Source of the DNA: DATJBC01 sp035515515
GTDB taxonomy: Bacteria > Actinomycetota > Acidimicrobiia > Acidimicrobiales > UBA8190
Direction of reading: 5' to 3'
DNA length: 21,095 nucleotides
Assembly: GCA_035515515.1 (NCBI GenBank)
Contig: DATJBC010000186.1
Span: 1-21,095 of the forward strand
Made by a program: the position numbers and the translations under genes. Below the pieces are notes generated by a model that was not told the DNA's origin, searched no databases, and saw only the letters and a list, made by a program, of their open reading frames with translations. Of the stretch, positions 13,497 through 21,095 are shown in pieces; within the stretch, counting starts at the first letter, position 1; each line of letters begins with the position of its first letter.

Positions 13497-14312
13497 ATGG
13501 GCATGCTCAGGCGTTTGCTCGCCATCGTCCGAGCCAAGGCGAACAGCCTGCTCGACAAGGTGGAGGACCCCCGCGACACGCTCGACCTGACCTACGAGAG
13601 GCAGGTCGAGAACCTCCAGAAGGTGCGGCGCAGCCTGGCCGTGGTGGCCACGGCGCGCAAGCGCATCGAGATCCAGGCCGAGCGCCTGCGCCAGCAGGCC
13701 ACCCGGCTCCAGGGCCAGGCCCGCCAGGCGCTGGGCCAGGGACGCGAGGACCTCGCCCGCCAGGCGCTCGCCCGGCGGGCCGCCCTCGACGTCCAGCGGG
13801 CCGACCTCGACGCCCACGGGGCCCAGATCGCCGACCAGGAGAAGGCCCTGGTGGCCACCGCCACCCGGCTCACCACCCAGGTGGCCGCCTTCCGCACCCG
13901 CAAGGAGTCGCTCAAGGCCACCTACAGCGCGGCCGAGGCGCAGGTCCGCGTGGGCCAGGCCGTGCTGGGCATCTCGGCGCAGGCGGGCGAGGCCGGGGCC
14001 GCCCTCGACCGGGCCGCCGACAAGGTCGCCCAGGCCCAGGCGCGCGCCGCAGCCGTCGACGAGCTCCTCGCCTCGGGCGCGCTGCCCTTGTTGGGCTCCT
14101 CCCCCGACGACATCCAGGCCCGGCTGGACCGGGCCGGCGCCGCCGGTCAGGTCGAGCGCCAGCTCGCCGCCGTGCGGGCGGAGCTGGCCGGGGAGCCCGC
14201 CCCCGGCGTGGCACGGCCGGCGCTCGACATGAGAACCCCCGGTGCCGCCCTCCCCGGTCTGCCCAGCATCGCATCCCCGATACCCGACACTCCCCACGAG
14301 GTGACTACCTGA
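13497..14312 (+). CDS. pspA: PspA/IM30-family phage-shock membrane-maintenance protein
   Basis: The protein has 271 residues and is predicted to be almost entirely helical. MLRRLLAIVRAKANSLLDKVEDPRDTLDLTYERQVENLQKVRRSL is the classic PspA/IM30 N-terminus, with an amphipathic membrane-binding helix 0 and the EDP turn. Long coiled-coil stretches at about 45-190, rich in Gln/Ala/Arg/Glu, follow. The C-terminal ~40 residues are Pro/Ala-rich and disordered, longer than in enterobacterial PspA. PspA assembles into ESCRT-III-like polymers that stabilise damaged inner membranes. The ATG has a strong ribosome-binding site 10 bp upstream. The stop overlaps the htpX start (TGATG) and a GAGGTGA sits before it, so the two are coupled. 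No PspB, PspC or PspF gene is present. Confidence 0.9.
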   Translation: MGMLRRLLAIVRAKANSLLDKVEDPRDTLDLTYERQVENLQKVRRSLAVVATARKRIEIQAERLRQQATRLQGQARQALGQGREDLARQALARRAALDVQRADLDAHGAQIADQEKALVATATRLTTQVAAFRTRKESLKATYSAAEAQVRVGQAVLGISAQAGEAGAALDRAADKVAQAQARAAAVDELLASGALPLLGSSPDDIQARLDRAGAAGQVERQLAAVRAELAGEPAPGVARPALDMRTPGAALPGLPSIASPIPDTPHEVTT

Positions 14313-15238
14313 TGGCGATCAACCGCCGTATCCCACCCGACCGCGGTCTGACGGTCCGCATGTTCATCACCGGACTGCTCATGGTGGTGCTCTTCGCAGC
14401 GTTCGTGGGCATCCTCTTCGCCCTCATCAAGAGCATCGTCGTGATCATCGTCATCGCCGGCGGCTTCCTGTTCTGCCAGTACTGGTTCTCCGACAAGATC
14501 GCCCTGTTCGGCATGAAGGGCCACGTGGTCACGCCCGAGCAGGAGCCCGAGCTCCACGGGATCGTCGACCGGCTGTGCGCCCTGGCCGACATGAAGAAGC
14601 CCCGCGTGGCCGTGGCCGAGGTCGACATGCCCAACGCCTTCGCCACCGGGCGCAGCCCCAACGCGGCGGTGGTGTGCGCCACCCGCGGCATCATGCGGCG
14701 CCTGGACGAACCCGAGCTCGAGGCCGTGCTCGCCCACGAGCTCTCGCACGTGGCCCATCGCGACGTGGCCGTCATGACCCTGGCCAGCTTCCTGGGCATG
14801 ATCGCCGGGCTGATCACGCGCTTCACGCTCTACGCCGGGCTCTTCGGCGGTTTCGGGGGCAGCCGCGACAACCAGGGCGGGCAGAACGCCGCCCTCGTCG
14901 AGATCGCCGTGATCCTGGTGTCGGCCATCATCTACGCCATCAGCTTCCTGCTCACCATGGCCCTGTCTCGCTACCGCGAGCTGTGCGCCGACCGCTCGGG
15001 GGCGATCCTCATCGGCCGCCCCTCGCTGCTCGCCTCGGCCCTCGTGAAGGTCACCGGCGAGATCAGCCGCATCCCCACCCGGGACCTCCGTTCGGCGGAG
15101 CACTTCAACGCCTTCTTCTTCACCCCGGCCCTGGCCAAGGGGACGAGCCTGTCGACGCTGTTCTCCACCCACCCGCCGCTGCAGCAGCGCCTCGACCAGC
15201 TGGCCAGGCTCGAGGCCGAGATGAACCAGCCGTCGTGA
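14312..15238 (+). CDS. htpX: Zinc membrane protease HtpX (M48 family)
   Basis: The protein has 308 residues. Two N-terminal membrane helices (about 17-39 and 41-59) are followed by VTPEQEPELHGIVDRL and the substrate-cleft strand PRVAVAEVDMPNAFATGR. The zinc motif H142-E-L-S-H146 and the third ligand E223 in RYRELCADRSG are intact, and two further hydrophobic segments lie near 152-175 and 195-216. The C-terminal LFSTHPPLQQRLDQL is the usual M48B ending. HtpX degrades misfolded membrane proteins. It is translationally coupled to pspA and followed 52 bp later by pspAB, so envelope stress is the likely shared trigger. Confidence 0.95.
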   Translation: MAINRRIPPDRGLTVRMFITGLLMVVLFAAFVGILFALIKSIVVIIVIAGGFLFCQYWFSDKIALFGMKGHVVTPEQEPELHGIVDRLCALADMKKPRVAVAEVDMPNAFATGRSPNAAVVCATRGIMRRLDEPELEAVLAHELSHVAHRDVAVMTLASFLGMIAGLITRFTLYAGLFGGFGGSRDNQGGQNAALVEIAVILVSAIIYAISFLLTMALSRYRELCADRSGAILIGRPSLLASALVKVTGEISRIPTRDLRSAEHFNAFFFTPALAKGTSLSTLFSTHPPLQQRLDQLARLEAEMNQPS

Positions 15239-15290
15239 CCGGCACCGGCGCGGCGCCCTGGTCGCCCCCGTGCGGGGAGGGCCGTCGCTG

Positions 15291-15977
15291 ATGGGCCTGC
15301 TCGACACGATCCTGGGGCGCTCCAAGCCGGTGCGGGCCAACCTCGACGCCCTCTTCGCCCTGCCCGCGGCGGCGGTGACCCTGCAGGTGTCGGCCGGCCT
15401 GGTGGCGACGGGCCGGGCCGGGGTGTGCTTCAAGCCCCCCGCCGGCCAGCCCTTCGCCGAGATGCAGGCCGAGCTCGAGCAGCTCCTGGCCACGCCGGAC
15501 GACACCGGGACGGCGCCCGCCCCGGGGAAGGCGGCGCCCACCGTGCGCCACGTCGGCGACAAGTTCGGCTACCGCTGGATCCTGGTCGAGGCGGCCGCCC
15601 TCGACGACCTCGTGACCCGGGTGCACATGGTGCACTCCTCACTGCAGGACGCCGGGTGGAGCACCCAGCTGCTGTGCTCGGTGTTCGGCTTCGCGCCCGG
15701 CCCCCCCGGGACGGCGGCGGGCGACGCCGAGGGCCTCGGGGCGGGCGGGCCCGGCGCCGACACGGGAGCCGCCGTGGTGAGCATCGAGACCGTCACCACG
15801 CCGATCTACCTCGTCTATCTGGCCAAGCAGGGCACCTTCTATCCCTTCGCGCCGAGCGGCAGCGAGCAGCGCGACACCGAGCTCGAGCTCCGGCTGCGCA
15901 GCGTGGTCGACAACGACCTGCCCGTCGAGCCCGACCTGACGCGGTGGTTCCCGATCTGGGACCTCCCCGTCGCCTGA
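15291..15977 (+). CDS. pspAB: PspA-associated protein PspAB
   Basis: A 228-residue soluble protein. The N-terminal MGLLDTILGRSKPVRANLDALFALPAA and the central VGDKFGYRWILVEAAALDDLVTRVHMVHSSLQDAGWSTQLLCSVFGF fit the PspAB family, known mainly from neighbourhoods with pspA and htpX in actinobacteria and archaea. The C-terminal YLVYLAKQGTFYPFAP and WFPIWDLPVA complete it. The family's biochemical role is not known; a regulatory or partner role to PspA/HtpX is inferred from linkage. A Gly/Asp/Ala-rich insert near 140-160 is probably disordered. I chose ATG 15291 for the GGGGAGGG about 10 bp upstream over an in-frame GTG at 15270. The assignment rests on context plus remembered family sequence. 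Confidence 0.8.
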   Translation: MGLLDTILGRSKPVRANLDALFALPAAAVTLQVSAGLVATGRAGVCFKPPAGQPFAEMQAELEQLLATPDDTGTAPAPGKAAPTVRHVGDKFGYRWILVEAAALDDLVTRVHMVHSSLQDAGWSTQLLCSVFGFAPGPPGTAAGDAEGLGAGGPGADTGAAVVSIETVTTPIYLVYLAKQGTFYPFAPSGSEQRDTELELRLRSVVDNDLPVEPDLTRWFPIWDLPVA

Positions 15978-15987
15978 GGGATCAGGC
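15972..15987. terminator. Small palindrome containing both stop codons of pspAB and the convergent gene
   Basis: GCCTGA (15972-15977) and TCAGGC (15982-15987) are perfect 6-bp arms around GGGA. The pspAB TGA (15975-15977) and the convergent gene's TGA (complement of 15982-15984) are the innermost triplets of the arms. The stem is shorter than in the two other convergent pairs, but the geometry is the same. Confidence 0.4.
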
Positions 15988-17007
15988 TCCCCCGCCCACG
16001 CCGGCGTAGGGGTCCCAGGCGGGCGGCCCGGCGTCGAGGCGCGCCAGCTCCTGCAGCACGCGCTCGACCACGGCGCCGGGATCGAGCGCGCTGGGCGCGT
16101 CCCCCTCGGTGCGCAGCGCCGGGGTGATGGCCCCGGCGCCCTCGAAGACCCAGCGCGCCGCCCCGCCCTCCATGGCCGTGAGCGCCGCCGCCAGGGGGCA
16201 GAGGTCGACGCGCGGGCGGGGGCGGCGGCTCACCAGGCGCACCCACGACTCGTAGCGGTAGCGCAGGTCGACACGGCGGCCGGCCACGGTGAGGACGCGC
16301 AGGCACGCCGTCCGGCTGTGCACCGCGGCGCGGTGCACAGGCGCCCCCTGCCACGCCATGGCGGCGGCCTCGTCGGGGGCGCCGTCGTGCGCCGGGACGT
16401 GCACCACGGCCACGTCGTGCTCGGGACGGTCCTCGATCCGCACCCGGCCGTCCTCCAGCGCCTGCACGGCGGCGTCGTAGGCGCGCGCCTCCTCGGCCCA
16501 CAGCCCCGGCCGGCGCCCCGGGTCCTCGGCCAGCTCCGGCAACAGGCGCAGCGCCTCCGCCGCGGCCCACGCGCCGCCCGGTCCCGCTCCCCGGTCGGGC
16601 GGCGCCAGACCGGCGGCCCGCGCCCGGCGGGCGTCGCCCACCGTGGCCAGCGCGAAGGCCACCAGCGCGGCCGGGCGGCTGCGCACCACGTCGAAGTCCC
16701 CCACGGCGGCGGCCTCCACCAGCAGGGGGCCGTGCGAGCGCGCCAGCGCGTCGTCGCACAGCAGCGCCAGGGCGATGACGCCGTCGGCGTCGTAGTGGTC
16801 CACCGTGGCCAGGGCCACGCCCGCCGGGAGCGCGCAGGGCGTGGCGCGCGCCCGCATGACGATCCCCGCCGAGACGTCGTCCCACAGCCCCCGCGGCGTG
16901 GGGGTGCCCGGCCAGTGCGAGAGGGTGCACGCCGTGCCGGGGCGGGGCGCGCCGTCCACCATCACGTGGGGCCGGCCGTCGAGGGCCTCGACGGGGACGT
17001 AGCGCAC
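15982..17007 (-). CDS. Uncharacterised protein resembling the DUF6687 family
   Basis: The protein has 341 residues from GTG 17007. The N-terminus MRYVPVEALDGRPHVMVDGAP and TLSHWPGTPTPRGLWDDVSA resemble a conserved actinobacterial family I recall as DUF6687; this is from memory. ATVDHYDADGVIALALL (about 61-77) is a conserved acidic/His motif that recalls metal-binding phosphoesterase sites of the DHH type. The middle is Ala/Arg/Glu-rich. The C-terminal RVDLRYRYESWVRLVSRRPRPRVDL and ARWVFEGAGAITPALR are well formed and look conserved. No signal peptide or membrane segment is seen. It follows the pterin dehydratase gene after 14 bp, so they are probably one transcript. The longer upstream frame only shadows that gene. 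Confidence 0.7.
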   Translation of the reverse strand: MRYVPVEALDGRPHVMVDGAPRPGTACTLSHWPGTPTPRGLWDDVSAGIVMRARATPCALPAGVALATVDHYDADGVIALALLCDDALARSHGPLLVEAAAVGDFDVVRSRPAALVAFALATVGDARRARAAGLAPPDRGAGPGGAWAAAEALRLLPELAEDPGRRPGLWAEEARAYDAAVQALEDGRVRIEDRPEHDVAVVHVPAHDGAPDEAAAMAWQGAPVHRAAVHSRTACLRVLTVAGRRVDLRYRYESWVRLVSRRPRPRVDLCPLAAALTAMEGGAARWVFEGAGAITPALRTEGDAPSALDPGAVVERVLQELARLDAGPPAWDPYAGVGGGA

Positions 17008-17021
17008 GGCGGCTCGGCCCC

Positions 17022-17312
17022 TCAGGGCGCCGGGGAGGCCAGGGCGTCGATGCGGCGGGCCAGCTCGAGGTCCAAGGCGGTGAGGCCGCCGGCGGAGTGG
17101 GTGCTGAGGCGCAGGGTCACCACGTTCCAGCGGATGTCGATGTCGGGGTGGTGGTCCATCTCCTCGGCCAGCGCGGCCACGGCGTTCACGTAGTCGAGCG
17201 AGTCGCCGAAGGCCCGTCCCCGGCGCGTCTTGACGAGCTGTGCGCCCTGGCGCTCCCAGGCGATGCCCGCCGCCAGGGCGTCGTCGACGGCCTGGTCGTC
17301 GAGGACCTCCAC
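17022..17312 (-). CDS. Pterin-4a-carbinolamine dehydratase (PCD/DCoH, PhhB-type)
   Basis: The protein has 96 residues, the standard length. It dehydrates 4a-hydroxytetrahydropterin, either to recycle the pterin cofactor of aromatic amino acid hydroxylases or, in many bacteria, for molybdopterin or folate-related pterin repair. The signature is intact: M52-D-H54-H55-P-D, R61-W62-N-V and L-S-T-H72-S-A-G-G-L-T-x2-D81. No phenylalanine hydroxylase is nearby, so the partner enzyme is unknown. GTG 17312 has no good ribosome-binding site, but TAGGAT lies 8 nt upstream. Confidence 0.93.
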   Translation of the reverse strand: MEVLDDQAVDDALAAGIAWERQGAQLVKTRRGRAFGDSLDYVNAVAALAEEMDHHPDIDIRWNVVTLRLSTHSAGGLTALDLELARRIDALASPAP

Positions 17313-17320
17313 GCCGCCCG

Positions 17321-17326
17321 ATCCTA
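17321..17326 (-). promoter_or_regulatory. Candidate -10 (TAGGAT) for a leaderless pterin-dehydratase mRNA
   Basis: On the minus strand TAGGAT is followed by 8 nt and the GTG at 17312. It lies in the 47-bp gap after the lipoprotein gene. Confidence 0.35.
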
Positions 17327-17359
17327 CCGGCGGGGGGACGTGGTCCCCCCGGCACCGAC

Positions 17360-18055
17360 CTACTGGTTGATCCCGCAGTAGAGGTTGACCGTCATGGAGT
17401 CGCTCTGGACGGTCTGGGTGCCGAGCTCGTCCGCATTGTTCCCCGAGACCGCCGACCGGGCCGTGTTCACGAGGTCCTGGGCGTCCGCCTTCACCGCGGC
17501 GGGCAACGCCGCGAGCTGCGACGCCATCTGGTCGAGGAGGCTCGTGTGGGCCTTCAGGAAGGTGAGGACGTCGGCCGGGCCCGTGGCGTCGGACGTCCCG
17601 TTGTTGATGCTGTTCGACGCGGAGCAGAACGCGCTCGTCTTGCCGGCCGCGAAGTACGACGGGAGCGGGTCTCCCACGCCGTCCACGCCGCAGTAGGTGT
17701 CGATGTCCCCGCCTGCGCTCTCGAGCGACGGGTCGTTGAGCGCGTCGATGTTGTTGTCGGCCACGGCCTTCTGCGCCGCGCCGGCCAGCGCCCGCGCCTC
17801 GGAGCCGGCCTTGCCCGCCGGGGCGTTGTCCTTGATGGCGGCGAGCTGGGAAGGATGCGCCTTCAGCACGGCCAGGAAGCCGGCCGCCGACGTGGCGTTG
17901 GCGGCCGCCTTGTCGAGGGTGACGTCGGCCGCGCAGAACAGCCGCTTGTGGGCCGCCGCGCTGTCGCCGGCGCTGGGCCCGCTGCTCCCGCACGCGGCGG
18001 CCCCGGCCGCCACGAGACCCAGCACGAGCACTGGTGCGAGCACGCGCATGCGCAT
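17360..18055 (-). CDS. Lipoprotein with two tandem copies of an unknown ~95-residue two-cysteine domain
   Basis: The protein has 231 residues. The N-terminus is Arg-containing, then hydrophobic (VLAPVLVLGLVAAG), then A-A-A-C22 followed by GSSGPS: a lipoprotein signal with C22 as the likely lipidated residue. I do not recognise the rest. It contains an internal duplication: repeat A from about 36 to 126 and repeat B from about 139 to 231. Each starts with a Phe-Cys (C41, C144), has a helix with FLKAH or VLKAH, an Asn-Asn-x-Asp-x-Leu turn (101-106, 206-211) and ends in Tyr-Cys-Gly (C122, C227). Cys spacing is 81 and 83, so one disulfide per repeat is likely. A clear AGGAG ribosome-binding site precedes ATG 18055. 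It lies 50 bp downstream of fumC. Confidence 0.8.
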   Translation of the reverse strand: MRMRVLAPVLVLGLVAAGAAACGSSGPSAGDSAAAHKRLFCAADVTLDKAAANATSAAGFLAVLKAHPSQLAAIKDNAPAGKAGSEARALAGAAQKAVADNNIDALNDPSLESAGGDIDTYCGVDGVGDPLPSYFAAGKTSAFCSASNSINNGTSDATGPADVLTFLKAHTSLLDQMASQLAALPAAVKADAQDLVNTARSAVSGNNADELGTQTVQSDSMTVNLYCGINQ

Positions 18056-18105
18056 GGTCCTGCCTCTCCTGTGGGTGGGCGTCGGGCCCTCGGTGGGGAA
18101 GACGG

Positions 18106-19494
<1,389 letters not shown>

Positions 19495-19520
19495 CTGGTC
19501 ACCTCCGCTCGCGACGCTAG

Positions 19521-19565
19521 GGCATCGCCGGCCCGGCCATCGCCGGCCCGGGCATCGCCGGCCGG
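19521..19565. repeat. Three tandem 15-bp repeats upstream of fumC
   Basis: Units at 19521-19535, 19536-19550 and 19551-19565 share GGCATCGCCGGCCCG. Unit 2 differs at its second base and unit 3 at its fourteenth. The array begins 27 bp before the fumC start codon and so lies in its leader or promoter region, downstream of the 109-residue gene. Confidence 0.7.
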
Positions 19566-19590
19566 GCACGCCGGGCCCGGGCCCGGTGCC
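19565..19590 (-). terminator. Possible strong hairpin after the SDR/109-residue gene unit
   Basis: GGCAC (19565-19569) plus CGGGCCC (19572-19578) is the complement of GGGCCCGGTGCC (19579-19590), giving a 12-bp stem with a 2-nt bulge and a tight apex. It lies 35 bp past the stop of the gene ending at 19625, before the fumC leader, and fits a terminator separating the two units. No T-run follows. Confidence 0.4.
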
Positions 19591-19624
19591 GCGGTCCGGG
19601 CTCCCCGGCCCGCCGGCGCGCCGC

Positions 19625-19954
19625 CTACGCCGGCGCGTCCCACTCCACGTGGGACTGGATCTCGGTGCCGCCCTCGTGCATCCACCCCTTGGACTCGGCA
19701 TAGCCGAGCATGGCGGCGAAGTCGTCGTCCCAGCCGGCGCCCACCGACCCGGCCGCCATGCGCCGCACGGCGTCGACGGCCACCCGGGCGTCCCCGTCGT
19801 CGGCCACCCGCCCCGCGCCGGCCGCCCGCAGGGCGTCGTCCAGCGCGCGCCCCCCGCCCGGGCCGCGCGCCGCCACGCTGAAGCGCGTGCAGTCGGCCGG
19901 CTCGGCGATCGACACCGACGCCGGGACGGCGTCCAGGTCCACCTCGATGCGCAC
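19625..19954 (-). CDS. Conserved-looking hypothetical protein, 109 residues
   Basis: I do not recognise this protein. GTG 19954 is preceded by a good GGAGGA ribosome-binding site, which fixes the start; upstream codons shadow the SDR gene. The N-terminus (MRIEVDLDAVPASVSIAEP) is strand-like. The middle is an Ala/Gly/Asp/Arg helical stretch resembling a long helix. The end GWDDDFAAMLGYAESKGWMHEGGTEIQSHVEW has several aromatic, His and acidic residues, which suggests a real globular domain. It has no signal peptide and only one Cys. It lies 58 bp after the SDR gene on the same strand and before the fumC leader, so it probably belongs to the IclR-SDR transcript. Confidence 0.65.
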   Translation of the reverse strand: MRIEVDLDAVPASVSIAEPADCTRFSVAARGPGGGRALDDALRAAGAGRVADDGDARVAVDAVRRMAAGSVGAGWDDDFAAMLGYAESKGWMHEGGTEIQSHVEWDAPA

Positions 19955-20012
19955 GGCTCCTCCTCTCCCGGGCCGGTGGCCCGCTAGGCGCGCCGCGCAC
20001 CGCGGCACGGCC

Positions 20013-20819
20013 TCACCACGGCATGGCCACGCCCCCGTTGGGGCGGATGATCTGGCCCGTGACGAAGCGCGCCGCGTCGCTCGCCAGGTACAGCACGGCA
20101 TGGGCGACGTCCTCGGGCCGGCCCACGGTGCGCAGCGGGGTGGTGCGGGCCACGGCGTCGAGCACGCCCTTGCGGTGCACCTCGTCGACGGTGCCGTCGG
20201 CCGCGGTGAAGTGGCGGCTCGTCATGGCCGTCTCCACGAACCCGGGAGCCACCGCGTTGACGCGCACCCCGCGCGGGCCGACCTCGGTGGCGAGCACCCG
20301 GGTGAGCTGCACGACGGCCGCCTTGGCCATGCCGTAGGCGGCCAGGCCGCTCGAGGGGGCGTCGACGGCGGCCGACGCCATGTTCACGATCGACCCCGAT
20401 CCCCGGGCCACCATCACCCGGGCCGCGGCCCGGCACCCCCGGAACACCCCCAGCAGGTTGACCGCCAGCACCCGGTCCAGGGTGTCGTCGTCGAGGTCCA
20501 CCACCGGCGCCTGGGCGATGATCCCCGCCACGTTGGCCATGACGTCGAGCCCGCCCAGGGCCGCGGTCGCCTCCTCCACCACCGCGTCGAGCGCGCCGGG
20601 CGCGGTGACGTCCACCTGGCGGGCCAGCGCGCGCCCCCCGGCCGCCTCGAGCTGGGCGGCCGTGGCCGACGCCCCGTCGCCGTCGAGGTCGGCGCACAGC
20701 ACGGCCGCCCCGGCGGCGCCGAGCGCCGCCGCGCTGGCGCGCCCGATGCCCGAGGCCGCCCCCGTCACGAGGGCCACGCGGCCCGACAGGTCGAAGGCGG
20801 CGAAGGCGTCGGCGCTCAC
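20013..20819 (-). CDS. Short-chain dehydrogenase/reductase (classical SDR)
   Basis: The protein has 268 residues of a classical NAD(P)-dependent SDR. Visible elements are T19-G-A-A-S-G24-I-G26 (cofactor loop), CADLD with D44 after strand 2, which favours NAD(H), N96-V-A-G, N121, catalytic S149, Y162-x3-K166 and NAVAPGFVETAM. The C-terminus RFVTGQIIRPNGGVAMPW is typical. The start is GTG 20819, overlapping the stop of the upstream IclR-type gene by 4 bp (GTGA); the 14-codon extension upstream has no family similarity. The substrate is unknown; 3-oxoacyl-ACP, sugar or alcohol substrates are all possible. Coupling to an IclR-type regulator suggests local control. Confidence 0.92.
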   Translation of the reverse strand: MSADAFAAFDLSGRVALVTGAASGIGRASAAALGAAGAAVLCADLDGDGASATAAQLEAAGGRALARQVDVTAPGALDAVVEEATAALGGLDVMANVAGIIAQAPVVDLDDDTLDRVLAVNLLGVFRGCRAAARVMVARGSGSIVNMASAAVDAPSSGLAAYGMAKAAVVQLTRVLATEVGPRGVRVNAVAPGFVETAMTSRHFTAADGTVDEVHRKGVLDAVARTTPLRTVGRPEDVAHAVLYLASDAARFVTGQIIRPNGGVAMPW

Positions 20820-21095
20820 CGGGCGGCCCCGCCGATGGCGCCCGTCACGCGCCGGGCGCACGCCACCAGGGCGTCGCCGTAGCGGGGGATCTCCTCCCCC
20901 GTCAGCTTCTCGGGCAGCCCCACCACGGTGAGGGCGAGGACCACGGCGCCCTCGGCCCCGAACACCGGGGCGGAGATCTGGCTGAGGCGGTAGGTGGCGC
21001 CCGCCTCCAGCTCCTGGAGGAGGTACTCCTCGTGGCCCAGCTCCTCCAGTGCCACGGCCAGCGCCTGACGGCGGTTGTCGGAGCGGCCCGGCACG
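20816..21095 (-). CDS. IclR-family transcriptional regulator, C-terminal effector domain (5' end outside window)
   Basis: A 92-residue fragment runs to the window edge with no stop upstream, so the N-terminus, with the expected helix-turn-helix, is missing. The sequence YRLSQISAPVFGAEGAVVLALTVVGLPEKLTGEEIPRYGDALVACARRVTGAIGG follows the IclR effector domain: a strand with P-V-x-G-x2-G, then V-V-x-A-L-x-V-x-G, then a final helix with the C/A-A-R pattern. These proteins bind small aromatic or carbohydrate-derived ligands and control neighbouring catabolic genes. The stop overlaps the SDR start, so this regulator and the dehydrogenase form a coupled pair. The GTG at 21092-21094 is probably an internal Val rather than the start. 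Confidence 0.75.
   Translation of the reverse strand, partial: VPGRSDNRRQALAVALEELGHEEYLLQELEAGATYRLSQISAPVFGAEGAVVLALTVVGLPEKLTGEEIPRYGDALVACARRVTGAIGGAAR

Overview
This 21,095-base window is a gene-dense piece of chromosome from a very GC-rich bacterium, almost certainly an actinobacterium and possibly a member of the Acidimicrobiia. The case rests on a mycothiol-conjugate amidase (Mca), two F420-dependent luciferase-like oxidoreductases, an Mkl/MceG-type ABC ATPase, a PspA-HtpX-PspAB set, frequent GTG starts and strong G/C bias at third codon positions. The class-level placement is inference. I see no tRNA, rRNA, insertion sequence, phage gene, toxin-antitoxin pair or CRISPR array.

Layout. 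1-3970: a truncated secreted protein diverges, across a 516-bp regulatory gap, from a sigma factor carrying a predicted membrane anchor and a long low-complexity tail; an orphan lipid-transport ATPase follows the sigma gene. 3996-5188: a PAP2 phosphatase is translationally coupled to a DsbA-fold protein. 5320-7382: an F420-type oxidoreductase diverges from a methyltransferase plus nitrobindin pair. 7513-11956: purE converges on a stomatin gene, a TIGR01777-type epimerase converges on a second F420-type oxidoreductase, and a 61-residue unknown ORF and a YdjC/ChbG-type deacetylase follow. 11996-13351: an SCP2-like protein and mca, both on the minus strand. 13497-15977: the pspA-htpX-pspAB envelope-stress operon. 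15982-21095: a minus-strand run with a DUF6687-like protein, pterin dehydratase, a lipoprotein with an internal duplication, fumarase C, an unknown 109-residue protein, an SDR dehydrogenase and a truncated IclR-type regulator.

How the parts work together. Several genes concern the cell envelope: the sigma factor and its divergent secreted partner, the ATPase, the PAP2 enzyme, stomatin, PspA/HtpX/PspAB and the lipoprotein. Others are housekeeping (purE, fumC, pterin dehydratase) or redox and thiol metabolism (Mca, the F420-type enzymes, nitrobindin). Nothing here amounts to a proven new system. The observations most worth following are the membrane-tethered sigma factor with its divergent secreted neighbour and 5' palindrome; three convergent gene pairs whose two stop codons lie in opposite arms of one perfect palindrome; a repeated TAnnnT-N6-8-start arrangement that predicts leaderless mRNAs; and the duplicated two-cysteine lipoprotein domain.
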